In this document: positions 1-7,705 of the stretch, piece after piece
Layout: each line of letters begins with the position of its first letter
Position numbering within the stretch: position 1 is the stretch's first letter
Assembly (NCBI GenBank): GCA_001563325.1
Contig: LRSK01000074.1
Span: forward strand, 1-28,083
DNA: 28,083 nt
DNA from: Candidatus Thorarchaeota archaeon SMTZ1-83
GTDB lineage: Archaea > Asgardarchaeota > Thorarchaeia > Thorarchaeales > Thorarchaeaceae
Direction of reading: 5' to 3'
Made by a program: the position numbers and the translations under genes
The notes under the pieces: generated by a model
What the model was told of the DNA's origin: nothing
What the model saw: the letters and a program-made list of their open reading frames with translations, nothing else
Databases searched by the model: none

Positions 1-637
1 TCAGTCTTGCTACTGACTCTACTACGGGAATCGGATCGGAATCTCTCTCCTCTGATCTCACTGTAAAGCCAGCGAGCTTGATTGAAAACGGTACCACCGC
101 AAGAGCGTAGGCCACAAACACTATGGGTGGATGAATGACATTCCAGATTGTGCTCAATAGTGGGTTAAGTCCAAGCCCTTCCGTGGGCACACTTGCCGGC
201 ACAAGTCTAAATGGATCGGACACGACCGCGTTTACTGTGATAAGAACTGTTTGCATAATCATAATCACAGCCGCTCTGTAGACTATGGTGTCGTCCTCAT
301 ATCCACGAACAAGCATACGGAAACCAAAGTATAGAAGAAAGGATAGCATACTCCAAAACACTAGTGAACCAGACTGACCAGCCCACAAAGCAGAGAGCTT
401 CAGTGGCCAGCTTGCCGTAGTCTTCGTAGTCAGATAGACATACTCGTATTGGAATTCGTTGCTGAAGATGAGAACGCCCATCCAGGCCAGTGCTGCGACT
501 GAGGACAGGAATCCGATCAGAGCAAGGACCTGAGAGATTGTTTCGTAATTCTTGATTCTTGGCCCAGCAATCAAGACTAGAACATCTATGACACCAGCCC
601 CGATCGCTGTAAGTAGGAATACTGTACCTATGTCCAT
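1..637 (-). CDS. ccmF: CcmF/CcsA-type cytochrome c heme lyase, N-terminal part (runs off left edge)
   Basis: Multi-pass membrane protein that in this family attaches heme to apocytochrome c on the outer face of the membrane. The 212 residues present start at the ATG at 637, with GGAG 9 bases upstream, and stay open to the window edge. Family hallmarks are visible: WAGQSGSLVFW (residues 85-95, the usual W-A-G-x-x-G-S-L-x-x-W block), GLGLNPLL (154-161) and IHPPIVFVAYA (168-178, the conserved His-Pro-Pro). Five or so hydrophobic segments lie at about 5-25, 36-58, 90-110, 120-140 and 166-190. The WWD heme-handling loop would lie beyond the edge. It starts just after the stop of the six-hairpin protein and is probably translated from the same transcript. 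A multiheme cytochrome lies immediately upstream of that pair. CcmF is favoured over a short CcsA/CcmC because of the GLGLNPLL block. Confidence 0.92.
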   Translation of the reverse strand, partial: MDIGTVFLLTAIGAGVIDVLVLIAGPRIKNYETISQVLALIGFLSSVAALAWMGVLIFSNEFQYEYVYLTTKTTASWPLKLSALWAGQSGSLVFWSMLSFLLYFGFRMLVRGYEDDTIVYRAAVIMIMQTVLITVNAVVSDPFRLVPASVPTEGLGLNPLLSTIWNVIHPPIVFVAYALAVVPFSIKLAGFTVRSEERDSDPIPVVESVARL

Positions 638-654
638 ATCAATAGTCTCCAGTT

Positions 655-2853
655 CTATCTGTTTGCTCGAGTCCTGTCACGTCTGGGTCGGCGTCTCCTG
701 GCCCGCCTACGTGCATCTCTCTTGCCCTCGCGTTGTGCCTCCATTGCGCCCCCCCTTCTGAAACGTGCATAGGCGTAACCTAGGCCTGGTGCTGCAACCA
801 AGCCAACCCCAGCTAGAACTTGCCAGGCCGCTATCGGTGTAACTGTTTCAAATGGGCCCAATATCGTAAGCCTATACAATGCACTCTCTCCAAGATTGCT
901 GGATTCATCCTCCACCAAACAATAGAACGATATCACGTCTCCAGAGTAGAATTGACCAAGGAGTATCCGCCATACCAGGTACTCCCCATCCACATCTACA
1001 AGAGTCAGGTTCACAGGCTCATATGCCCCATCGTTCACTTTCCAGTGAATCTGACACGACACTATATGACTGTGAATGGGAAACTCGTAGGTCCCGATCT
1101 CAATGATCACATCGTCTCCAACTCGGATGCCACCAGTTGGGTATATCTCCCTCAGGACTACTACTGGCCCCCAGATGTCCTCCCTAACCACAAAGTAGTA
1201 GGATCCTGCAATGAAGACGTTGCCCAGAGTGTCGTTTGCTATAACTACAAAGTTGACCCTAGAACCATCAGGAAGCGTTCCTAGGGAGGCGTTGAAGACT
1301 CCTCCAACCTCTGGGTTTGGCATGAGTCGCACTAGTGAAGAAAGGTCCGTGTCATTCTGAGACACCGTATAGTTGACAAGAACTGTATCAATACCATCAG
1401 AGTCCAGAGCCGTAGCACCAAGACTGATTTCATCAAATGGTCGAGGGTTCGTAGGTGACACTCGCACGTAGGAGATTATTGGAAGTCCATACGCCCAGAT
1501 CCGCTCGAGAGCTAAAATCGCCTGTGACTGTACTGCGGTATAATGAAGCTCCCAATCCTCAGTGAGCACATCCGCCTTTTGGTCACCGTTCCATACGAAA
1601 CCACCATCAACAGGATCCCATAGTTTTGCGAGCACTATGTCGAGTGTGTCGATTGCCAGCTGGATGTAGAATGAATGGATTGTGGCTTCATACAATGCCT
1701 CGAGCGTGAAGACAATCTGGAACTGAATCTCGGAGAGTTTGTAGAACCTGACCCCTTCCTCAGGTGGAGGCTCGTATGGCAGACCATCAACCATTTCGGT
1801 GAACCATCCACCATGTTCGTCATCCCAACTGTACTTCAGTAACGCATCCAGCGTTTCCATAGCCCAATCCAGGTAGGTTGAGTTCCCTGTAACCTCATGG
1901 CCTCTGACAAGGGCACGAATTGCCATTGCATTGAGGTCTGAAACCACCGTTCGAGCAGGTCTTTCGTTGGAAGGAATCCCTGGAGGGTCTCCTCCGGTTC
2001 GATTGGTGGCGAGTCTAAGACCTAAGTAGTCAGTGCCATTGTATACAGGCATATGCTCAATCATGAATGACAATGAACGATCTGCCATCCAGATTAGAGT
2101 CGAATTAGCGCTCGCTTCGCCTTCGTCATAGAGCATTGTCGTTGCAAGGACTAGGTGATCGAGCCGTTTCCCGTCGTTTGGATAGACTTCGTTGATGGTT
2201 TCGGGAATGTCAAGCGAACCATTTCTCAGAGTGAAGAAGTGAAGTCCTCCATTGGTGTAGTCATAGAGCATATCTGTTATAGACTTCAGTGCACTCTGCT
2301 TGGCATCAGTGAAGTCAATGGAGCTGTTGACGCTCTCTGCCGTCACTAATGCCTGATACGCATATGCCTGTATTCCTGAACGTTTCGTCTGGGCCAAGAG
2401 TGGAACTGAAAATGCGTTCACATAGAAACCGGGATAATCCGGATCTTGGAATAGGTCAACCATTCTTTCAGCGACTCTGCTTATCCAGATTGATAGTGTT
2501 GTGTTCGGGTTTCCAAGCTCCACCGATATCTGGTATAATCTCGTGAGACCGGCTATTGTCCAATAGTAGTCAATCAGGCTTTGTAGATTCTTCTCTACGT
2601 AGCTCCAGTCGTGGTTACCATAGAAGTAGACAGCTCCGTCGGTCGTATCCAGAAGATTGTCAATCATCAGATTTCCCGTGGCGACAGCAAAGTCATAGTA
2701 TGAGCTTATGTTGTATTGTTCCTGTGCTTCAAAATACAGATTCTCCACTGATACCGAATCAGTCATATTCGGACTGTCATATGCAACAGTGCTTCCCATG
2801 CTCATTATGCATATCAGTAATAGTAGTGCTATCCGAATCGTCCTTCTCATCAT
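655..2853 (-). CDS. Secreted six-hairpin (alpha/alpha barrel) protein with Ig-like region and C-terminal membrane anchor
   Basis: Exported protein of 732 residues. Residues 1-24 form a signal peptide (MMRR start, then a hydrophobic run). Residues about 40-455 carry six repeats of a Leu/Trp-Asp-x-x-x-Gly-Gly-aromatic type turn, near 70, 137, 198, 274, 343 and 412. This is the pattern of six-hairpin alpha/alpha toroids such as YyaL/DUF255 C-terminal regions, AGE epimerases and related glycoside enzymes. Residues about 460-670 look like two beta-sandwich (Ig-like) domains. A transmembrane segment lies at about 676-697, followed by an Arg-rich tail. Many N-x-S/T sequons support an extracellular location. 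The start is supported by AGGAG 11 bases upstream and a TATA box at 2898-2907. It heads an operon with ccmF, so a role near extracytoplasmic cytochrome assembly is possible but unproven. No catalytic residues can be assigned. A 7-G tract (749-755) makes the last 35 residues uncertain. Confidence 0.8.
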   Translation of the reverse strand: MMRRTIRIALLLLICIMSMGSTVAYDSPNMTDSVSVENLYFEAQEQYNISSYYDFAVATGNLMIDNLLDTTDGAVYFYGNHDWSYVEKNLQSLIDYYWTIAGLTRLYQISVELGNPNTTLSIWISRVAERMVDLFQDPDYPGFYVNAFSVPLLAQTKRSGIQAYAYQALVTAESVNSSIDFTDAKQSALKSITDMLYDYTNGGLHFFTLRNGSLDIPETINEVYPNDGKRLDHLVLATTMLYDEGEASANSTLIWMADRSLSFMIEHMPVYNGTDYLGLRLATNRTGGDPPGIPSNERPARTVVSDLNAMAIRALVRGHEVTGNSTYLDWAMETLDALLKYSWDDEHGGWFTEMVDGLPYEPPPEEGVRFYKLSEIQFQIVFTLEALYEATIHSFYIQLAIDTLDIVLAKLWDPVDGGFVWNGDQKADVLTEDWELHYTAVQSQAILALERIWAYGLPIISYVRVSPTNPRPFDEISLGATALDSDGIDTVLVNYTVSQNDTDLSSLVRLMPNPEVGGVFNASLGTLPDGSRVNFVVIANDTLGNVFIAGSYYFVVREDIWGPVVVLREIYPTGGIRVGDDVIIEIGTYEFPIHSHIVSCQIHWKVNDGAYEPVNLTLVDVDGEYLVWRILLGQFYSGDVISFYCLVEDESSNLGESALYRLTILGPFETVTPIAAWQVLAGVGLVAAPGLGYAYARFRRGGAMEAQREGKRDARRRARRRRPRRDRTRANR

Positions 2854-2897
2854 ATGGTACTATGCTCCTGTCCTAAGTGTGAATCCAATTCATTCAA

Positions 2898-2907
2898 TGT
2901 ATATACT
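2898..2907 (-). promoter_or_regulatory. TATA-box promoter of the six-hairpin/ccmF operon
   Basis: On the minus strand the sequence reads AAGTATATAC, about 46-54 bases before the ATG at 2853. That predicts a transcription start near 2875 and a short leader containing AGGAG. Together with the terminator at 2961-2997 it separates this operon from the upstream cytochrome gene. Confidence 0.5.
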
Positions 2908-2960
2908 TGTCCCTACGGACAAAACAAACTACATGCCCGACGTCTTCTAGTTGACTCACG

Positions 2961-2997
2961 GGGAAAAAAAGGAAGGGAACGGATGCATAGCATCCGT
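2961..2997 (-). terminator. Hairpin plus U-tract terminator of the multiheme cytochrome gene
   Basis: An 8-bp perfect stem, ACGGATGC (2979-2986) and GCATCCGT (2990-2997), has a 3-base loop. On the minus strand it is followed by a pyrimidine stretch ending in seven consecutive T (complement of 2964-2970). It lies 34 bases beyond the stop codon of the cytochrome gene. The layout resembles an intrinsic terminator. Archaeal RNA polymerase mainly needs the U-tract, so the hairpin may instead stabilise the 3' end. Confidence 0.65.
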
Positions 2998-3030
2998 AAC
3001 CGCCCATGAGCTATCCAACCTGTTCGCTAA

Positions 3031-4554
3031 CTATCGACGTCTGCCGACTAGTACTCCAAGGACCAGTCCGATGACAATTCCACCAACGCTACCACCTACA
3101 AGGAGAAGCGTGTCTCCTCCGATTACTGTCACAGTGTGTGTCACGGTCACGGTTTCAGTCACTGTTTCCGTCACTGTAACATCTGGTATGCCCTCGTAGA
3201 AGTCTGCCTCAGCCTCAAGAAGTGCCCTATATGCATCGTTCAGGGAACCGAAAATGTCTTCCGTGTCATGGAATCCATCCGATCCATCGTTGATATAGTA
3301 GTCCATCTTGCCTTCAGCTGTTCCGATGGCAGTTTCAAGAGTTGCAGCTAGGGTTGCATCATGTCCAGCAGTAGCCACATAGGCGTCATGTACTGCCTGA
3401 ATGGACACGATCGTAGCATTGAACTCATCAATCAGAGCTTCGAAGGCATCATGAGTCATTTGAAGCTGACCGAGTGCCCAAGTTTCCAGTTCCTCGCCGT
3501 GGCAAGACACTCCCGAGATGTGACCATCATCCTGACCGCACGTAATGGTGAGGTTCAGAGCAAAGGAGTGATTAAGCCAGGCAGCCCAACCTGTGGGACT
3601 GTGAGTCGACGGAACCAGTTGGTATCCGTGACAGTCGATACACTCGACACCTGCCAGATGGTGAGACCCACCTACCCATACCTCGTACATGGGATGATTG
3701 TCGCCAACGTGGCAAAGGCCGCATAGTTCAGTGGCATTCGCCGCACGTATCATTGCGGGGGATGAAACTGAATAGCTGCCGTGCACTTGGTGGCAAGCAG
3801 GACAGGTAATCGCATTGTACATTGGATCGTTCGGATCAAAAAGCGTGAAGTTGCCAGGCTCCTTGTCCGAACCCACATCGGGGTTGGTATCTGCGAGAGT
3901 TCCCGGATTCTGTTGATGGATGAAAGCCTCAGCGGACATGCAGTGCATACAGTAGTATGACGGATGACCACTTGCTCTCAGGTCTGTCAACGAGTTGGCA
4001 TGAGCTGAGAAGCCCCATTGGTAGTACTGGTATGGATGTGCAGCATCTTCCCCAGTATGACATTCACCGCATTTGTCGCCACTATAGTCAACCCAGGGGC
4101 TAGTCAAATTGTGGCACTCCAGACAGTTGATTCCATAGGCATCAAACGTGTGGTCGGTTTCATTGTAGTTTGTGGTATGACATCTTGCGCAATCCGAGTT
4201 GAAAGTCGCATTGTCATATGCACGGTCACCTATGAAAACATGTGTGCTGTTTATAGCCGGGTTGTAGTATGACGAGTTGAAGTGACTTGTCATGAGCCAG
4301 TAGTTGTACTCCTCTGGGTGTGCATGACAGCCAACGCCAGCATCCCCACATCCGTAGGAACCGTTACCCACGGTACCACCTGGATTCGGGCTTGCCAGTA
4401 CGTCCTCATGCTCGTTGGCTATACCAACCAAAGTGATTGGTATGCCGGATCCCGTTGGTCCTAGGAGAATAGCGAACCCAATCAAGCAGAGGAAGAGGTA
4501 GTAACCCGCAACCATCCGCTTGTTGACTTCTGGAATCTCGTTATAATATACCAT
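3031..4554 (-). CDS. Membrane-anchored multiheme cytochrome c with atypical heme motifs
   Basis: Extracytoplasmic electron-transfer or redox enzyme, 507 residues from the chosen start. Canonical CxxCH heme sites begin at C122, C144, C162, C251, C278 and C305. Three further candidates are unusual: C69-x6-C76-H77, C202-M-H-C205-M206 (His replaced by Met) and C339-x11-C351-H352. A signal-anchor helix lies at about 14-32. Residues about 360-455 look like a helical bundle, as in NrfA/octaheme reductase relatives. A Thr/Val-repeat linker (about 459-477), a membrane helix (482-504) and GRRR end the protein. The start at 4554 is preferred over the longer frame reaching 4728 because GGAG lies 9 bases upstream, a TATA box lies 52 bases upstream, and the extra 58 residues look non-coding. 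The family suggests a reductase of the nitrite/hydroxylamine/tetrathionate group, but the substrate cannot be read. It has its own promoter and terminator. Confidence 0.88.
   Translation of the reverse strand: MVYYNEIPEVNKRMVAGYYLFLCLIGFAILLGPTGSGIPITLVGIANEHEDVLASPNPGGTVGNGSYGCGDAGVGCHAHPEEYNYWLMTSHFNSSYYNPAINSTHVFIGDRAYDNATFNSDCARCHTTNYNETDHTFDAYGINCLECHNLTSPWVDYSGDKCGECHTGEDAAHPYQYYQWGFSAHANSLTDLRASGHPSYYCMHCMSAEAFIHQQNPGTLADTNPDVGSDKEPGNFTLFDPNDPMYNAITCPACHQVHGSYSVSSPAMIRAANATELCGLCHVGDNHPMYEVWVGGSHHLAGVECIDCHGYQLVPSTHSPTGWAAWLNHSFALNLTITCGQDDGHISGVSCHGEELETWALGQLQMTHDAFEALIDEFNATIVSIQAVHDAYVATAGHDATLAATLETAIGTAEGKMDYYINDGSDGFHDTEDIFGSLNDAYRALLEAEADFYEGIPDVTVTETVTETVTVTHTVTVIGGDTLLLVGGSVGGIVIGLVLGVLVGRRR
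3122..3183 (-). repeat. Low-complexity Thr-Val repeat encoding a surface linker
   Basis: A run of GTCAC/GTTTC-like units encodes alternating Thr and Val just before the C-terminal membrane helix of the cytochrome. Such Thr-rich stalks are common in archaeal surface proteins, probably as extended, glycosylated spacers. It is coding, not a mobile repeat. Confidence 0.6.
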
Positions 4555-4584
4555 TTTGAGATTCTCCATTCTCCATGGATGTGT

Positions 4585-4745
4585 TGTAACCGCGGACAGC
4601 AACGACATAAAAAGTTGTTCGTCTTCAGTGTAGAATGAATCATGATTTGTTACACTATGGAACCGAGTTGCGAATCCTGAGGTATTGAATGTAACCAAAG
4701 AGCACGACTGAAGGCATATCAAGCGCAATAGTTACACCGTGTAAC
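4585..4745. promoter_or_regulatory. Array of TGTAAC half-sites, candidate operator of the cytochrome gene
   Basis: The hexamer TGTAAC or its complement GTTACA occurs at 4585-4590, 4649-4654, 4690-4695, 4731-4736 and 4740-4745. The last two form a perfect palindrome with a 3-base spacer. The copies beginning at 4649, 4690 and 4731 are exactly 41 bases apart, about four helical turns, placing them on one face of the DNA upstream of the TATA box at 4606-4614. One copy lies downstream, inside the predicted leader. This suits a regulator that binds cooperatively, most likely acting on the cytochrome gene. Confidence 0.5.
4606..4614 (-). promoter_or_regulatory. TATA box of the multiheme cytochrome gene
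   Basis: The minus strand reads CTTTTTATG, 52 bases before the preferred ATG at 4554. A start of transcription near 4580 would give a leader of about 25 bases that includes GGAG. This supports the shorter cytochrome frame. Confidence 0.5.
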
Positions 4746-4957
4746 AGAATTCAGCAGATAACCTGCGTGAAGTTCGTTTAGCTGGATGTTTGACCGGCCA
4801 ACTGAGGCAATCATCTTTTCATGGTTCAATTGGCCAAGGCAACGATCTCAAAGGGAAACGCCAAGTGTCGTGAAGAAACCACCAAGCGAAATCTAGACCT
4901 TCAGGCGGTGCTGTTATTAGTCAGTGAAAAGGAAAGGGGACGAAGCAGGGAGGCAGC

Positions 4958-7558
4958 GTGAAGAAGCTTACACCGATGCAGCGGCAGTATCTGGAGTTGA
5001 AGAAACAGTATCCGGATAGCATACTCCTTTTCAGGCTAGGCGACTTCTACGAGATGTTCAACGAGGATGCGGAGGTAGCAAGCAAGGATCTCGACATTGT
5101 GCTTACTTCACGAGGAGAAGGTGTAGCCAAATGGCCGATGTGCGGTGTGCCCTACCACGCGGTTGACAGGTATGTGGCGAAGCTGCTTGAAGCCGGCCAC
5201 ACAGTTGCCATTGCAAACCAGGTGGAAGATGCATCCAAGGCAAAGGGTCTCGTCAAACGTGACGTAGTCAGAGTTGTGACTCCGGGCACAGTGCTAGAAA
5301 CCGGGATGCTTGAAGACGCCACCAACAACTACTTGCTGGCATTGGTAGAACATCAGGACAAAGTGGGACTTGCAGCGGTAGATGTTTCAACTGGTGAATT
5401 CACTGCTACAGAATTCGAGGGTACATTTCTATGCGAAACCTCCTTGAACGAGATCGGACGAATCAGGCCAGCTGAGGTCCTGCTTCCAGAGTCGGTTCCG
5501 AAGAATCACGACATTGCAGGTGTCCTTGATGAAGTCGGTGCTCGTACAACGTACTGGGACGACTTGGCCTTCTCTTCTCACAAGGCGGAGCAGCGTCTGA
5601 AAAGACAATTCCACGTAACAACTCTAGAAGGGTATGGACTTGGTGACAAGGAGGTCGCACTGGGTGCCGCTGGAGCAGTCATGGCCTATCTTGAGGAGGT
5701 ACACAAGGCCGGCGCCGTGACTCTCACCGGAGTCAGCACATATTCTGTTGACTCTCATATGATTCTGGATAGCACCACGGTGAGGAACCTTGAGCTGGTG
5801 AAGAACGCGAGAGATGGTTCGCTCAGAGGGACACTCCTGAGCGTGCTATCAAGTACCTCAACCCCCATGGGCAGGAGGAGACTCAGGCAGTGGATACTTC
5901 AGCCACTCAAGGATATACCGGGTATTGAGAAACGACTCGACGCAGTGGATGAACTGGCCCGGACTGCTCTGACGAGAAGAGCAATCATGGATAGCATGCG
6001 GAACTTGGGCGATATAGAGAGAATAGCCAGTAGAATCGTCTTTGGAGCGGCTGGGGCAAGGGACCTCCTCTCTCTGAGAGTAATACTCGAGAGGCTCCCC
6101 ATAGTTAAGAAAGGCCTGAGCGAATGTAAGTCAGAGATGCTCAATGAGGCTTCTGATTCAATAGACCTGCTTAAGGATCTCACCAAGACTCTGAAGACCG
6201 CTATAGTTGACGACCCGCCCGTCAGTGTCCGAGAAGGAGGAATGATTCGAGAAGGGTTCAATGAGGAGCTCGACAAGCTGAAGGGGGACATCTCCTCGGA
6301 CAAGAAGTGGATTGCGTCTCTACAAGTTCGAGAAAGAAGAAGGACTGGCATAAAGTCCCTAAGAGTCGGATACAACAAGGTCTTTGGCTACTACATTGAA
6401 GTCACAAAGGCAAACCTCAGTATGGTGCCTAAGGAGTACGACCGCAAGCAGACTCTAGCAAACGCAGAGAGGTTCATAACGCCTGAGCTCAAGGAAAAAG
6501 AAACAGCTGTACTTGCAGGCGAAGACAAGATCAATTCTCTCGAGTTCGAAATCTATGAGCAGCTCAGAGAGCAAGTCAGAGAATCCATCAGCATCCTAAG
6601 ACGCAATTCTGATGCCATTGCAGTTGCCGATGTGCTAGCCTCGCTCGCGGAGGTCGGAGTGTCGAGAAGATACACGAGGCCGAAAGTAACTGAAGGCACA
6701 AGGATCAAGATTGTGGACGGCAGACATCCCTCAATGGAGATGATACTAGGACCAAATGAGTTCGTACCAAATAGCGTAGAGATTGGCGATGGTGGTTGCA
6801 CCCTCATGGTAGTCACGGGTCCCAATATGGCCGGAAAGAGCACCTTCATGCGCCAGTGTGCACTGATTGTGCTCTTGGCTCAAATGGGTTCTTTTGTACC
6901 TGCAAAGTCTGCGGAGATAGGTTTGGTTGACAGGATATTCACCAGAGTTGGAGCCTTTGACGATTTAACGGCCCGACAGTCCACATTCATGGTCGAGATG
7001 ATTGAGACTGCAAACATACTCAACAATGCCACTCAGAGAAGCCTCGTGATTCTTGATGAGATTGGACGCGGCACTTCAACCTACGATGGCATGGCTCTGG
7101 CTTGGGCAGTGGCCGAGCGAATCCTACAGATGAAAGCTAGGGCGATGTTTGCGACCCATTTCCATCAGTTGACGGAAATGGCCGGAACTCACCACGGCGT
7201 GAAGAATGTCCACACTCTTGCCAGAGAGTCGGGTGACACGATTGTTTTCCTTCATAAGGTTGTGGACGGTGGGACCGACAAGAGCTATGGTGTTCAGGTT
7301 GCGGCTCTCGCTGGAGTGCCTGAAGAGGTAGTACGGAGAGCGAAGATGATTCTCTCGCGCCTTGAGAGGGAGGATCAAGTTACTATCGGAGAAGGGCGTC
7401 GTGATTCCTATGAACCCGTCCAAACAAGCCTAGAATCGCTGACGGTTGATGACCCGATTCTTGAGATTCTGAAGCATATGGACTTGGAACGCACCACCCC
7501 AGTTGACGCCCTCGTCAAGCTCAAGGAGATTCAAGACGAAATCAAGAAGAGGGGGTAG
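4958..7558 (+). CDS. mutS: DNA mismatch repair protein MutS
   Basis: Recognises mispaired and looped bases and, with ATP, recruits MutL. The 866 residues match the full-length bacterial MutS1 family. The mismatch-reading Phe-x-Glu motif is F30-Y31-E32 within GDFYEMF. The connector, lever and clamp regions follow. The C-terminal ATPase has Walker A TGPNMAGKST (620-629) and Walker B ILDEIGRGTSTYDG (D700-E701). The GTG start at 4958 is supported by GGGAGG 4 bases upstream and gives the expected N-terminus. It lies divergent from the cytochrome gene and about 9 kb from mutL on the same strand. Most archaea lack this MutS1/MutL pair, so ancestral acquisition from bacteria is likely. Base composition does not stand out from its neighbours, so any transfer is not recent. 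Confidence 0.97.
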   Translation: MKKLTPMQRQYLELKKQYPDSILLFRLGDFYEMFNEDAEVASKDLDIVLTSRGEGVAKWPMCGVPYHAVDRYVAKLLEAGHTVAIANQVEDASKAKGLVKRDVVRVVTPGTVLETGMLEDATNNYLLALVEHQDKVGLAAVDVSTGEFTATEFEGTFLCETSLNEIGRIRPAEVLLPESVPKNHDIAGVLDEVGARTTYWDDLAFSSHKAEQRLKRQFHVTTLEGYGLGDKEVALGAAGAVMAYLEEVHKAGAVTLTGVSTYSVDSHMILDSTTVRNLELVKNARDGSLRGTLLSVLSSTSTPMGRRRLRQWILQPLKDIPGIEKRLDAVDELARTALTRRAIMDSMRNLGDIERIASRIVFGAAGARDLLSLRVILERLPIVKKGLSECKSEMLNEASDSIDLLKDLTKTLKTAIVDDPPVSVREGGMIREGFNEELDKLKGDISSDKKWIASLQVRERRRTGIKSLRVGYNKVFGYYIEVTKANLSMVPKEYDRKQTLANAERFITPELKEKETAVLAGEDKINSLEFEIYEQLREQVRESISILRRNSDAIAVADVLASLAEVGVSRRYTRPKVTEGTRIKIVDGRHPSMEMILGPNEFVPNSVEIGDGGCTLMVVTGPNMAGKSTFMRQCALIVLLAQMGSFVPAKSAEIGLVDRIFTRVGAFDDLTARQSTFMVEMIETANILNNATQRSLVILDEIGRGTSTYDGMALAWAVAERILQMKARAMFATHFHQLTEMAGTHHGVKNVHTLARESGDTIVFLHKVVDGGTDKSYGVQVAALAGVPEEVVRRAKMILSRLEREDQVTIGEGRRDSYEPVQTSLESLTVDDPILEILKHMDLERTTPVDALVKLKEIQDEIKKRG

Positions 7559-7705
7559 GATGCAATATAGTATGAAGATGGGAGATTTGATTCTGCCATT
7601 CTAGTGGTCTTGCAGCGAAGTCTGAAGGCAGAAGAAGATGGTGACAATGCTGGACAAACACGATGCCGCAGACCTGAGGAAGATGACCATATGGAGGCAA
7701 GAGAG

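Larger units (their letters stand above)
4555..4957. other. Intergenic region between divergent cytochrome and mutS genes
   Basis: About 400 bases without a convincing gene. The cytochrome side holds a TATA box and five TGTAAC/GTTACA half-sites (4585-4745). The mutS side (4746-4957) shows only a weak TATA-like TGTTATTAG near 4911 and the GGGAGG site at 4948-4953. The open frame reaching 4728 on the minus strand is treated as an upstream extension without its own start signals. Confidence 0.6.

Noticed and set aside
820..1284. Long plus-strand frame opposite the six-hairpin gene
   Set aside because: It is a shadow of the minus-strand gene, which has a signal peptide, domain structure and promoter.
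4555..4728. Extension of the cytochrome frame to an ATG at 4728
   Set aside because: The extra 58 residues lack family character, cover the TATA box and operator sites, and the inner ATG at 4554 has a good GGAG.
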